A stretch of 64,000 nt of DNA from Cherax quadricarinatus (Eukaryota > Arthropoda > Malacostraca > Decapoda > Parastacidae). Positions 31,674 to 42,420 of the stretch are shown here, in pieces. The notes beneath the pieces were generated by a model that was given only the letters and a program-made list of their open reading frames with translations, ran no database searches and had not been told where the DNA came from. The translations under genes and the position numbers were made by a program. Within the stretch, counting starts at the first letter, position 1. Each line of letters begins with the position of its first letter. The stretch spans positions 1-64,000 of the forward strand of contig NW_027195377.1 in assembly GCF_038502225.1 (NCBI RefSeq), written 5' to 3'.

Positions 31674-31945
31674 CTGTTTGTACAGCAATGCATGGAACCA
31701 TATGACCTGTTTTTGTAATACATACTCATTTGTTCTTGTTATCTGTTTACAATAATGTTTTACCACTGAATACTTCATTGCTTAGTTAATCTTAAGTTAA
31801 TTTTAAGCCTGCCCATAATGCTATGCATTCAAGTGGCTTTGGCATGCTGCATTTAACTGTTTTCTTTTGTACTTCACTGTATCATGTTCAAATTAATAAA
31901 TAAATAAATAAAAATAAATAAAATAAATAAATAAAATATCTGCTA
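31671..31945 (+). mobile_element. Second copy of the LINE A 3' UTR with AAAT tail
   Basis: Repeats 31420-31670 at lower identity (ACCATATGACCTG, CTTAGTTAATCTTAAGTTAA, GCCCATAATGCT) and ends in a longer (AAAT/AAATA)n run at 31895-31937. It could be a 5'-truncated insertion targeted to the tail of A2, or a local duplication. Confidence 0.75.
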
Positions 31946-32284
31946 TCATTCTAATATAAACTACTGGAGAAGAAACTCCTTGAAGTACAGTGTGAGACAA
32001 CAGTGTCACTCGACACTGCTGATGGTACAGTCACTCAGTATTGCTGATCATCCACTGCTCGCAGTGAACCTTGACATTTGTTCTCACTGTTACATCTATC
32101 TGTCTGTCTAGCTCTGTCTCTGCTGTGTCTGTCTGCCTGTCTTGTTCTGCCTGTGTATGTCTCTCAGTCTGCCTGTGTGTGTATCTCTGTCTGTCTGTCT
32201 CTGTCTCAGAGCTGCTGATGAACCAACAGGTATTACACACGTTGCAGAATCGTCACCTCTGAACAAATGGAAATGTGTATTACA
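31946..32284. repeat. Unclassified DNA with a CTGTCTG/TCTGC-type simple repeat (32090-32210)
   Basis: The pyrimidine-rich run of CTGTCTGTCT and GCCTGTGTGT units explains the Cys/Val/Ser-rich frames here. No gene was seen. GAGAAACTCCTTGAAG-type flank at 31960-32000 is unclassified. Confidence 0.7.
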
Positions 32285-32442
32285 GTGGAAGTCCGGTTTT
32301 CATACTTAATATGTTCCAGATGGTCATTCTAAATCCGAAACATATGAAAACCGAATTAATATTTCCTGTAAGAAATAATGTAAATACAAGTAATCCGTTC
32401 CAGAAACCCAAAATTATTAACAAAAAATACTTTTTTTTTTAA

Positions 32443-32652
32443 CCCTTAAACAGTCCAAACAGATTCGACGTTCAAATTCGTAGTGCTACAAAAGTAGATC
32501 TACTTTTTTTACATATTTTCAAATATAAAAAAAAAAAATGTAGATAAAAGTTTTTTTTAAACATTTTCAAATGTAAAACAAAAAAATCTACATTTTTTTA
32601 CATACTTTCAGATGTTGAAAAAACGTATATATACGTTTGGACCATTTAAGGG
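32443..32652. mobile_element. piggyBac-type MITE with TTAA duplication
   Basis: TTAA at 32439-32442 and 32653-32656 flanks a 210-bp element with inverted ends: CCCTTAAACAGTCCAAAC on the left and the complement of GTTTGGACCATTTAAGGG on the right (17 of 18 match). The interior is A/T-rich with repeated TCTACTTTTTTTACATA-like blocks. It has no coding capacity. Confidence 0.8.
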
Positions 32653-32661
32653 TTAAAGAAT

Positions 32662-34379
32662 AACTAGTGAAACCCGGAGTTTTAGCCGCCCTGAGTATCG
32701 GCCACTTTGAGTTTTGACTTCTTTTTTTGACTAAATTTTGTCCCGAGTTTCGATCTGTGCCCTGTGTTTCGGCCGGTGTACCAGACCTGTCCGCCTGCCC
32801 ATGCCTGCTCGCCTGCCTGCACAGGTGTCATGAGCCAGTCTAGCTTTGTTTATCCTTCAGTAAACATTACCCTGCTCACTCATCCAAACATTTCACAATA
32901 AATTCATTGTGTTTAGTGCTTGTTTATTGATTGTGACTGTGGGCACCATGGGCCCAAAAAAACTTCATAGTGGCAGCCCTTTGGTAAAGAAAGTAAGAAA
33001 CATGATAAAATTGAAGAAAGAAATTGTACATTAAAATGGTATAAAATACCGACAGGTTGTTAGGTAAGACACATATGCAACAGTTAGGTATCTTTATTTT
33101 GAAACGTTTCGCCTACACAGTAGGCTTCTTCAGTCGAGTACAGAAAAGTTGATAGAAGCAGAAGAGACTTGAAGACGATGGTATAAACACAAGGGTATCT
33201 TGGTACAGACCTGAAATCAACTTGGACAATTTCTACTAGTGAGATTGGCTGGATTTGAGAGGGACCTGACCTCCCAACGACTTCATTTTTACCTCTACTG
33301 GTAGCCTACATCTCACCACCTGGCGATATATAAGGCTCCATCCTGTCACTTCAGCTCCATATTGTTTCAGACTATGGAACAATACTCTTCTCCAGACTGA
33401 GGGACTGACCACCTCAAAACTTCAAGGGTGATGGACTGATTACATCATCTTCAAGTCTCTTCTGCTTCTATCAACTTTTCTGTACTCGACTGAAGAAGCC
33501 TACTGTGTAGGCAAAACGTTTCGAAATAAAGATACCTAACTGTTGCATATGTGTCTTACCTAACAACAAAGAAATTGTAGTAAAGTACTAAAGTGGAGGA
33601 GGAAGAGAGAGGGAAGAATGTGCTTTCTTCAGTGATTCAATGATTCTCTGATATGTACAATACTAAAGCAGCATGAGTTGATAAAGGCTATAGCTCCATC
33701 CAGTGATAAGGTGTAGCATTAACAGTGTAGCAAGTAAGTTAAGTGATTAATCAATAAAAAAGACAGCACGAAACTGACTCCTCCAATGTTGTCGGAGTTA
33801 TATGGGGCGACTGACAACACTGCCGTCTCTGCTGCCGCCGTCACCACCACTATGTAAGGCTTGTCTCTCAGTGGTCCTTATACACCCAACAACAAACAAC
33901 ACAGCAACACTTGTCGGTTAGGGAGAGAGACATATGACATATTTTATTCATTCTAAAGTATATATTATGTTTGTGTGTTATTAATATTATTTATTATGTC
34001 ATATTAGATGAATTGTGCTAGATAATTAAACTGTCAAGCTGTTATTAGTGTCATATTGAAGGACTATCTTGTCCTGCCTCCAAACAATCTCTCCTGCCTC
34101 TCTCATTTGCCAACAAGAGTCTTCAATAAAGGTAAAACTGATTTAAATGTTCATTTATCCATTAAAATTAGTGCTTTATATTTATTTATCATAGTTTTCT
34201 GTATGTAAAGCTATAGTATTTATTCTTTAAAAAATGAATTTTTTGTGACTATTTTTCGGTAGGATGGATTAATTGGATTTACATTGTATCTTATGGGAAA
34301 TAATGCTTCGACTTTAGGCCGTTTCGACTTTAGGCCTAGCTCCTGGAACGGATTAGAGCTGAAACTCAGGGTTCCACTG
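32662..34379 (+). mobile_element. Tigger-1: pogo/Tigger element, internally deleted, with a fold-back insertion
   Basis: Degenerate terminal repeats: AGTGAAACCCGGAGTTTTAG at the left, and CTGAAACTCAGGGTTCCACTG at the right end (34359-34379), followed by TA. The only transposase trace is the start ATGGGCCCAAAAAAAC at 32949 (MGPKKLHSGSPLVKKVR); the DDE domain is missing. The fold-back element at 33029-33567 lies within the N-terminal codons. Confidence 0.65.
33017..33579. mobile_element. 539-bp fold-back element with 12-bp TSD
   Basis: TSD AAAGAAATTGTA at 33017-33028 and 33568-33579. Inside, about 120 bp at 33057-33180 is the inverted copy of 33444-33567. Both carry CTGAAGAAGCCTACTGTGTA, a GTAGGC stem return, then (G/A)AAACGTTTC. 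The centre (33181-33443) is unique, non-coding. It could be a solo or inverted terminal part of a Penelope-like element; I could not assign it firmly. The left end has 28 extra bases beyond the inverted repeat. Confidence 0.75.
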
Positions 34380-34630
34380 TAGTTTTACATACAGAAAACA
34401 ATGAGAAATAAATATAAATGACTAATTTTAATGATAAATGAACATTACATACCTCGATTGAAGACTCTTGTTGGCATATTGAAGGAGGCAGGGAGGGGAG
34501 AGGGAGTTGAGGTTATTGTTTGGAAGGGGAATTCCCCTCTATAAGGACTTCAGGTATCAAAGCCCTCTCTGGGGTTACTTCCCTTATTTGTTTTTATTGA
34601 CACTGGACCCCTGTTTCAATAATAATTTGT

Positions 34631-36230
34631 TCAGAGAGCTCTGTTTCTGGTCCTCTTAAAGATTTGCCTAAAATGGGACAACGTATTGTCACTGAACGTG
34701 TTGCAGATATGGCTTGTATCAGTTTTGTCAGGGTGACATTTTTCAAACAAAAGTTTGCAACTCTTTCCACACATGTCCTTAATCACTGCAGAAGGCACCT
34801 TCTCTCTCTCTTCCTCCTCCTCTGAAGCCGTTTCCTCAGCTGTGGTCTGTTGCTGTTCCAGATGAAAGTCTCGCAGCTTTTCAGTGGTTAGCTCTTCCCT
34901 TTTGTCCTCCACCAACTCTTCCACATCCTGGCCACTCACATCCAACCCCATGGACTTCCCTCAAGACAAAATACATCCCACAACAGGTGTAGGGTTGACA
35001 GGGTCAGCCTCAAACCCTTCAAAATCCTTCTCTTGGACACTTTCTGTCCACAATTTTCTCCAAGCAAGAGTTCAAAGTCCTGAAAGTTACTTCCTCCCAA
35101 GCCTTACCTATAAGGCTTATGCAGTGGAGGATATTGAAGAGATCCCTCCAGAACTCTCTTAGGGTCAATTCAGTGTCTGAGGTCACTGGAAAGCACCTTT
35201 GAAACATTGCTTTGGTGTAGAGTTTTTTGAAGTTAGAAATGACCTCCTGGTAAATGGGCTGGATGAGAGGAGTAGTGTTAGGAGGCAAGAACTTCACTAT
35301 TATAAAACTTGAGTCCCTAAACAGTTGGTTTTCCAAGGCTGGAGGATGAGCAGGAGCATTGTTCAGCACCAGGAGGCACTTGAATGGCAAGTTATTTTCC
35401 AGGAGGTATTTTTTTTACACTCAGGCCAAACACTTCATGGACCCAGTCACTGAAAATTTGCCTTGTGACCCATGCCTTATTATTAGTTTTCCACATCACG
35501 AACAATTTACTCTTGACGACATTGTTTTTCTTGGACATTCTAGGATTTTCAGATTGGTACACCAGTAAAGGCTTCACTTTGAAATCCCCACTAGCATTAC
35601 CACCGAACAAGAGAGTTAGCCTATCCTTCATAGGCTTGTGTCCTGACAGTGCCTTTTCCTCCTGTGTGATGTAGGTCCTCTTTGGCATTTCCATCCAAAA
35701 GAGACCTGTTTTGTCACAATTGAACACTTGTTTGGGGACGAATCCTACAGCCTCTACGTACTCCTTGAATTCATCAACGAATTCTTCACCCGCATGTTTG
35801 TCTGAACTTGCATCCTCACCATGCCTTACAACACTATGTATGACATTACACTTCTTGAATCTGTTGAACCAGCCTTTGCTGGTCTTCAATTCACTAACAG
35901 CAACACTCATTCCAGGCATTTTCTTTACGAAATCTGCATGTAGCTGCCTTGCCTGTACGCAAATGATTGACTCCACAACACTATCTACTGCTAACTGTTT
36001 CTTGTTGATCCACACCAACAACAACTTCTCCACACCTTTGATAGTTAGTGATCTCTGTTTCGTTAGCAAAGATTGTTGATTTTGACTTCCCATACATCCT
36101 GGCAAGTTCAGTTAAGCGTAAGCCACTTTCGTAATTTTCTACAATCTTTATTAAATTCTATCGTATTTCTTGCCTTCTTTACCATAGGCCTGGCACTAGG
36201 AGCTTTCTTTGGGCCCAAGGTGGCTTATTT
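34631..36230 (-). pseudogene. Tigger-2 transposase (CENP-B-type HTH and DDE domain), inactivated
   Basis: Reads on the minus strand from about 36219, where the start context CACCTTGGGCCCAAAG has TTG in place of the ATG seen in related copies. Pieces: the N-terminus KKAPSARPMVKKAR; the HTH/CENP-B part within 36105-35700 (LLLVWINKKQLAVDS, SKGWFNRFKKCNVIHSV); the DDE part with first Asp in NCDKTGLFW; second Asp replaced in LLVLNNAPAHP (family consensus LDNAP); third Asp replaced in IQPIYQEVISNFKK (consensus DQG). The C-terminal Glu-rich tail is at 34951-34631. Stops and frameshifts near 36110, 35390 and 34955. The family cuts and pastes DNA at TA; this copy cannot. Confidence 0.85.
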
Positions 36231-36235
36231 CACAC

Positions 36236-36787
36236 TTGCAATCAATAAACAAGTACAAAAATTGCAAAATGTTTCAGATGAATGCTCACTCAACCAGTGA
36301 CAGAGCCAGACTGAGACACGTACATGGCGGTGTCCCATACTTACCAGTCATGCTTATGCCTTGTGTATATAAGCACAGTATAGCACTCTGGCTTTTTTGG
36401 GTTATCCTAGATAATTTACAGTATGTATGATAACTGTACTATGTGCACCTGTGCCTAAATAAACTTACTTAGTCCTTGATTCTGGTTTATGAGCAGCTCT
36501 GGGACAAAGACAGGAACACAGAGAGAGATATCTTTCCCAGCCAAAGCCGGCTTGCTGAACACATATTACACGTTCCAGAATTGTTTCTCTTTACCAAGGG
36601 CATAGGTTATACGACATTCTGAAAGGATGACACTACCAGTGGTAACAAAGTTGAATTAATGTGGCACAAATGTTGCACATGGGTTATTATCTAGGCTTTT
36701 GATATTTCCTCAACCACTTATGGTCACATCCATCTCTCAGCCACTAAACTCGGGGTCAACATCACTTTCCTCTTACAAGTTGAGTAT
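36236..36787. other. No gene recognised
   Basis: Likely includes the 5' untranslated end of Tigger-2 near 36236-36330. The rest is unclassified and has no ORF of substance. Confidence 0.4.
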
Positions 36788-37020
36788 TAATATGACATGA
36801 TATCGGTGAATCCCAGGTGTTTGCCATGCTGTTTGCTCTAGCTGGTGTTCAGTTGAACTGGTGCTCCCACAAGGTAATACTGTGCACACTGTGTGTTAAG
36901 ACCCATTCTATAGTGCCTAGGCTTATCGTGCCAAATTTGGAGGCAGGAAAAATAAAACGCTGATGTATGTTTGGAGTGCTAGCAGTAAGAACAAAGAGCA
37001 ATGTTTGGGCAGTTAAGAGG
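36788..37020 (+). repeat. Local direct repeat, unit 1
   Basis: Shares with 37158-37310 plus 38383-38465 a series of blocks: TAATATGACATG, TGTTTGCTCTA, GGTGCTCCCACAAGGTA, GTGTTAAGACCC, then AGGCAGGAAAAAT, TATGTTTGGAGTG and AGCAGTAAGAA. Non-coding. Confidence 0.75.
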
Positions 37021-37157
37021 TTTGGAACGGTATACATTATTTATAATCTTTATAGTTTTTGTAAACAATCTTATTTTGATTAACTCTTAGATTTTTACTA
37101 TTGTTTAATATAAATCTTTATACATAAATTTGTTTACTATCCATAGTAAACAGTTTT

Positions 37158-38465
37158 TTTAATATGACATGGGGTTTAACACACTGTTTGCTCTACCTGG
37201 TGCTCCCACAAGGTACTAAGTGGTCCCAGATTTTTTAACACTGTGTACACTGAGTGTTAAGACCCTTTCTATACTACCCAGGCCTATCTGGCCTCTAGAG
37301 CCATATTTAACCCTTTCAGGGTCCACAAGCCCTCTCAGAGACTTGTTCTCAGGATCCCCCAAATTTCAAAAAAAAAAAATATTTTTTTCTTATGAAAAGA
37401 TAGAGAATCTTTTCCCGATCATAATGACACCAAAAGTATGAAATTTGATGGAAAACTTATGGAATTATGCTCTCGTGAAGTTAGCGGTCTCGACGATGTT
37501 TACACATTGGCGATTTTGCATACTTTGAACCCTATTTTCAGCCAATTCCAGTGTACTAGTCGACAAAAATCATATCTGTTTCGCTAGAACTCCATTTTTT
37601 CTATCGAATGAGCACAAGAAACCACCCATTTACCGATTTCAACTATCCCATACAGTGGTCAGAATTTAGCAATTTTGCCAATTTCACACAAATTTCAAAA
37701 GATGCCAATTTCCAAATAGGGTCCAGAATAAACAAGAAAGACATTCCTGGCACTAAAATAACACTTCCTCTGTTCATTATTCATGTCCCCACGCCCCTCT
37801 TACATTCTTTTGCTTTCCATTTTGAATTTTTATTCTCACAAAAAAATAGAAGATTTACTGTTTTGCAGACTACTGCATTAGTGTAGAAATGGTATAAATA
37901 ATATCAGTGCACTTGTGAAAGAATATTAGACTCACCAATTGATGTGTATTGGACGCTTAGCATGATTTGTTTACTTTTGAACTTTGGTAAAAATCAAACA
38001 TTTCTGCTGCTTTGAGCTCAATTTCAACGTACTTTTCATTGTAAAACCAGTCAAAATCATCTCAATTTCTGTAATATGTCTTCCATTCTATAAAATGAGA
38101 CCAGGAAAACTAGAATACAAAATAAATACCATTCGAAAATACAGTGCAGAGTCGCTGTTTTAATCCAAGAACTCGGTTAAAGATTTTTTTTCTCATTACG
38201 CACTGTGGGCTGCAGGATTTTTTTTTTTATACTGCGCTCACTGACCAAATAGACCCATTCTTTCATGTGTAGGCCTACCAGCTTTCTCTCACTAGATTTG
38301 AAGGTGCTAGAATTTATGAGTACTAGTACGTCAAGGGCCCTGGCACGTAAGCCGTACTAGTACAGCCGAAACCCTGAAAGGGTTAAGGCAGGAAAAATAG
38401 TGTTGATCTATGTTTGGAGTGTTAGCAGTAAGAATGTAGATGTATGTTTGAACAGTTAATTAAAG
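37158..38465 (+). repeat. Local direct repeat, unit 2, split by a TTAA-type element
   Basis: The left half, 37158-37310, and right half, 38383-38465, together match unit 1. The 1.07-kb element between them is absent from unit 1, which therefore acts as an empty-site reference. Confidence 0.75.
37311..38382. mobile_element. piggyBac-like non-autonomous element, 1072 bp
   Basis: TTAA at 37307-37310 and 38383-38386. Perfect 12-bp terminal inverted repeat CCCTTTCAGGGT / ACCCTGAAAGGG. The interior has no transposase frame. A second, diverged copy of the same interior starts at 55938 (shared: TTTGATGGAAAA, ACACATyrACGATTTTGC-like, ATAGGGTCCAGA, CATTCCTGGCACTAAA). The TTAA target and CCC ends match piggyBac habits; the family assignment is inferred from ends only. 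Confidence 0.8.
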
Positions 38466-38477
38466 GGTTAATCAACA

Positions 38478-38705
38478 CCTCTGAACATTGGCATTCCACA
38501 GGGAAGTGTCCTTGGCCCCCTGCTTTTCCTCTTAAACCTTAATGACCTTCCATATGTATTGCAACAATTTAGACCTATTATCTTTGCTGATGACACAATT
38601 TTTGTCATCTCCCATCCAAACCCAACATCACTTATCAACATTTAATGGAGAGTTCTTAGAAATATCAACCTGTATGACTACCAATAAACTCACACTTAAT
38701 ATTAA
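38478..38705 (+). pseudogene. L2-like RT fragment (PQGS to FADD region)
   Basis: Translated, this gives IGIPQGSVLGPLLFLLNLNDL, then IFADDTIFVISHPNP and TNKLTLNI, with a frame break between. It is the palm of an L2-like reverse transcriptase, plus strand, and stops abruptly where A/T-rich tail sequence begins. Confidence 0.75.
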
Positions 38706-38734
38706 TAATAATAATTATACTACTACTAATAATA

Positions 38735-39805
38735 TTTTATTTTGACATGATACATGTTTGTACACAGGAATATAACAGTTGGGTGCACATGCCTAAAGCC
38801 CCTTTGTATGCAGAACATTTTGGGCAAACTTAAAATTAACTTGAGATTAATAAAGCAATAGCAGTACATATGGTCATTAGATGAGTTACAATGAATACAA
38901 GAAAACTGAATATTCCATTAGGTCATGCTGTATGGCTTGAATAAGTACAATTGATTGTTAATCTTAGGTGGACACAATGGCATGATTAACATTTGAGGTT
39001 AATGCAGATATTAAGAGTAAATATATATTGATATTGAGCAAATGCATGTATAATTTTTACATATGTATTTATGATGGACTGGGATAGGTTAAGGAGATAA
39101 GGTGCTTTTTAATTGTAGTTTTAAAAATGCCAGTGGTTCTGGAGATTTCTGGCAGGGAGTTCAAGATTTTGGGCCCTTTTATGTACAATGAGTTTTTGAA
39201 AAGATTTAGCCTGACACTGGGAATGTCATAGAAGTTTTTGTGCCTAGTGTTGTGTCTGTGAGTCCTATTGCAACTGTCAGGAAAGCATTGCATGTTGGAA
39301 TTTATGTTAGAATTGATTGTCCTATAAATGTACGTTGTACAATAGAATGAGTGACTGTTTTATAGTGAATAGCTTTAGGACTTCGAAGAGTGGATGGGGG
39401 GGGGGGGGCTTTGTCTAGCAGTGGATTGTGTGATCATTTGCATTGTGGCTTTTTGTTGTGTTATTATTGATTTTAGGTGGTTTTTCATTATGGAGCCCCA
39501 GGCACAAATAGCATAGGTGAGGTATGGGTAGATCAGTGAATAGTATAGTGTAAGTACTGCTGTTTGTGGTACATAGTAATGTATCTTTGAGAGGATGCCA
39601 ACTGTTTCAGAAGCTTTTATTGTTATGTTGAATATCAATATTGAATTTCAGGTTGCCATCAAAGTGCAGACCCAGGAATTTTCCCTCATGTTTAGTAGTA
39701 AAGGTGTTGTTAAGTATAATGTTTAGTTGGACCTCACCTGCTCTACTCCCAAACATAATGTAAAAGGTTTTGTCTATATTAAGTGTAAGTTTATTAGCGT
39801 TAGTT
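38735..39805 (-). mobile_element. L2-like LINE 3' end (RT C-terminus and 3' UTR)
   Basis: Minus strand: NANKLTLNIDKTFYIMFGS (39828-39770), FLGLHFDGNLKFN, KIHYYVPQTAVLTLYYSLIY with LTYAICAWGS (39560-39480), RHNTRHKNFYDIPSV and KGPKILNSLPEISRT (39290-39110). The 3' UTR extends to an A/T-rich tail at about 38700-38745. Subfamily differs from A2. A G10 run at 39399-39408 and other slips break the frame. Confidence 0.8.
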
Positions 39806-40080
39806 AGTTTAATATCTTTATTATGCACCCCATACCCATCCTGTGGGCGGTAGTCAAAAGATTACAAAGGTACATAATGGGTCCAGGGACTGGACCCCAA
39901 AGTTATGATAGCTGAACTAGTTACAAAGGTAATGAACTCCAGGTAGATCTGGTCACAATCATGGCAAGCTACAAAGGTAATGAATCAGCCTCACTCCTAT
40001 ACATGGTTACAGTCATGAAAAAATTACAAAGTAATGAGCCACTGATACGTCCACACTTGGTCACAATTGTAATGAGTTAT

Positions 40081-42420
40081 AAATACAAGAGAGCATAGGC
40101 AATGGGGTCGAAGAGGAATGGGGTAGGTTTAAAAATGTAGTGTTAGAGTGTTCAGCAGAAGTTTGTGGTTACAGGAAAGTGGGTGCAGGAGGGAAGAGGA
40201 GCGATTGGTGGAATGATGATGTAAAGAGAGTAGTAAGGGAGAAAAAGTTAGCATATGAGAAGTTTTTACAAAGTAGAAGTGATGCAAGGAGGGAAGAGTA
40301 TATGGAGAAAAAGAGAGAGGTTAAGAGAGTGGTGAAGCAATGTAAAAAGAGAGCAAATGAGAGAGTGGGTGAGCTGTTATCAACAAATTTTGTTGAAAAT
40401 AAGAAAAAGTTTTGGAGTGAGATTAACAAGTTAAGGAAGCCTAGAGAACAAATGGATTTGTCAGTTAAAAATAGGAGAGGAGAGTTATTAAATGGAGAGT
40501 TAGAGGTATTGGGAAGATGGAGGGAATATTTTGAGGAATTGTTAAATGTTGATGAAGATAGGGAAGCTGTGATTTCGTGTATAGGGCAAGGAGGAATAAC
40601 ATCTTGTAGGAGTGAGGAAGAGCCAGTTGTGAGTGTGGGGGAAGTTCGTGAGGCAGTAGGTAAAATGAAAGGGGGTAAGGCAGCCGGGATTGATGGGATA
40701 AAGATAGAAATGTTAAAAGCAGGTGGGGATATAGTTTTGGAGTGGTTGGTGCAATTATTTAATAAATGTATGGAAGAGGGTAAGGTACCTAGGGATTGGC
40801 AGAGAGCATGCATAGTTCCTTTGTATAAAGGCAAAGGGGATAAAAGAGAGTGCAAAAATTATAGGGGGATAAGTCTGTTGAGTGTACCTGGTAAAGTGTA
40901 TGGTAGAGTTATAATTGAAAGAATTAAGAGTAAGACGGAGAATAGGATAGCAGATGAACAAGGAGGCTTTAGGAAAGGTAGGGGGTGTGTGGACCAGGTG
41001 TTTACAGTGAAACATATAAGTGAACAGTATTTAGATAAGGCTAAAGAGGTCTTTGTGGCATTTATGGATTTGGAAAAGGCGTATGACAGGGTGGATAGGG
41101 GGGCAATGTGGCAGATGTTGCAAGTGTATGGTGTAGGAGGTAGGTTACTGAAAGCAGTGAAGAGTTTTTACGAGGATAGTGAGGCTCAAGTTAGAGTATG
41201 TAGGAAAGAGGGAAATTTTTTCCCAGTAAAAGTAGGCCTTAGACAAGGATGTGTGATGTCACCGTGGTTGTTTAATATATTTATAGATGGTGTTGTAAGA
41301 GAAGTAAATGCGAGGGTCTTGGCAAGAGGCGTGGAGTTAAAAGATAAAGAATCACACACAGGGTGGGAGTTGTCACAGCTGCTCTTTGCTGATGACACTG
41401 TGCTCTTGGGAGATTCTGAAGAGAAGCTGCAGAGATTGGTGGATGAATTTGGTAGGGTGTGCAAAAGAAGAAAATTAAAGGTGAATACAGGAAAGAGTAA
41501 GGTTATGAGGATAACAAAAAGATTAGGTGATGAAAGATTGAATATCAGATTGGAGGGAGAGAGTATGGAGGAGGTGAACGTATTCAGATATTTGGGAGTG
41601 GACGTGTCAGCGGATGGGTCTATGAAAGATGAGGTGAATCATAGAATTGATGAGGGAAAAAGAGTGAGTGGTGCACTTAGGAGTCTGTGGAGACAGAGAA
41701 CTTTGTCCTTGGAGGCAAAGAGGGGAATGTATGAGAGTATAGTTTTACCAACGCTCTTATATGGGTGTGAAGCATGGGTGATGAATGTTGCAGCGAGGAG
41801 AAGGCTGGAGGCAGTGGAGATGTCATGTCTGAGGGCAATGTGTGGTGTGAATATAATGCAGAGAATTCGTAGTTTGGAAGTTAGGAGGAGGTGCGGGATT
41901 ACCAAAACTGTTGTCCAGAGGGCTGAGGAAGGGTTGTTGAGGTGGTTCGGACATGTAGAGAGAATGGAGCGAAACAGAATAACTTCAAGAGTGTATCAGT
42001 CTGTAGTGGAAGGAAGGCGGGGTAGGGGTCGGCCTAGGAAGGGTTGGAGGGAGGGGGTAAAGGAGGTTTTGTGTGCGAGGGGCTTGGACTTCCAGCAGGC
42101 ATGCGTGAGCGTGTTTGATAGGAGTGAATGGAGACAAATGGTTTTTAATACTTGACGTGCTGTTGGAGTGTGAGCAAAGTAACATTTATGAAGGGATTCA
42201 GGGAAACCGGCAGGCCGGACTTGAGTCCTGGAGATGGGAAGTACAGTGCCTGCACTCTGAAGGAGGGGTGTTAATGTTGCAGTTTAAAAACTGTAGTGTA
42301 AAGCACCCTTCTGGCAAGACAGTGATGGAGTGAATGATGGTGAAAGTTTTTCTTTTTCGGGCCACCCTGCCTTGGTGGGAATCGGCCAGTGTGATAATAA
42401 AAAAAAAAAAAAAAATACAA
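40081..42420 (+). mobile_element. LINE D1: RTE-like element, 5'-truncated, with 8-bp TSD
   Basis: TSD AAATACAA at 40081-40088 and 42413-42420. The body 40089-42412 encodes the RT and ends GGGCCACCCTGCCTTGGTGG, AATCGGCCAGTGTGATAATA and an A run. It lies in the 3' UTR of C1. Confidence 0.87.
40140..42155 (+). CDS. LINE D1 reverse transcriptase (RTE-type ORF2, truncated)
   Basis: An open frame of about 670 codons with no endonuclease domain; the element is 5'-truncated, so the frame has no native start. RT motifs: VPRDWQRACIVPLYKGKGDK, CKNYRGISLLSVPGKVYGRV, QGGFRKGRGCVDQ, FVAFMDLEKAYDRVDRG, VGLRQGCVMSPWLFNIFIDG, catalytic FADD in LLFADDTVLLG, then VFRYLGVDVSADGS. The C-terminus LLRWFGHVERM and a basic GRRGRGRPRKGW box are typical of the RTE clade. 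Followed by the family 3' UTR. The RT could in principle be functional, but there is no endonuclease. Confidence 0.9.
   Translation: MLECSAEVCGYRKVGAGGKRSDWWNDDVKRVVREKKLAYEKFLQSRSDARREEYMEKKREVKRVVKQCKKRANERVGELLSTNFVENKKKFWSEINKLRKPREQMDLSVKNRRGELLNGELEVLGRWREYFEELLNVDEDREAVISCIGQGGITSCRSEEEPVVSVGEVREAVGKMKGGKAAGIDGIKIEMLKAGGDIVLEWLVQLFNKCMEEGKVPRDWQRACIVPLYKGKGDKRECKNYRGISLLSVPGKVYGRVIIERIKSKTENRIADEQGGFRKGRGCVDQVFTVKHISEQYLDKAKEVFVAFMDLEKAYDRVDRGAMWQMLQVYGVGGRLLKAVKSFYEDSEAQVRVCRKEGNFFPVKVGLRQGCVMSPWLFNIFIDGVVREVNARVLARGVELKDKESHTGWELSQLLFADDTVLLGDSEEKLQRLVDEFGRVCKRRKLKVNTGKSKVMRITKRLGDERLNIRLEGESMEEVNVFRYLGVDVSADGSMKDEVNHRIDEGKRVSGALRSLWRQRTLSLEAKRGMYESIVLPTLLYGCEAWVMNVAARRRLEAVEMSCLRAMCGVNIMQRIRSLEVRRRCGITKTVVQRAEEGLLRWFGHVERMERNRITSRVYQSVVEGRRGRGRPRKGWREGVKEVLCARGLDFQQACVSVFDRSEWRQMVFNT

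Larger units (their letters stand above)
32285..36235 (-). mobile_element. Tigger-2: dead pogo/Tigger DNA transposon, interrupted
   Basis: Minus-strand element. Transposase remnants lie at 34631-36230, and a 3' terminal sequence near 32285 (CAGTGGAAGTCCGGTTTTCA) follows TA. A piggyBac-type MITE (32443-32652) and Tigger-1 (32662-34379) sit in its 3' UTR. The 5' terminal repeat was not identified with confidence. The 3' UTR part at 34383-34460 is the inverse of 34130-34215 in Tigger-1, showing the two are related. Confidence 0.65.
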
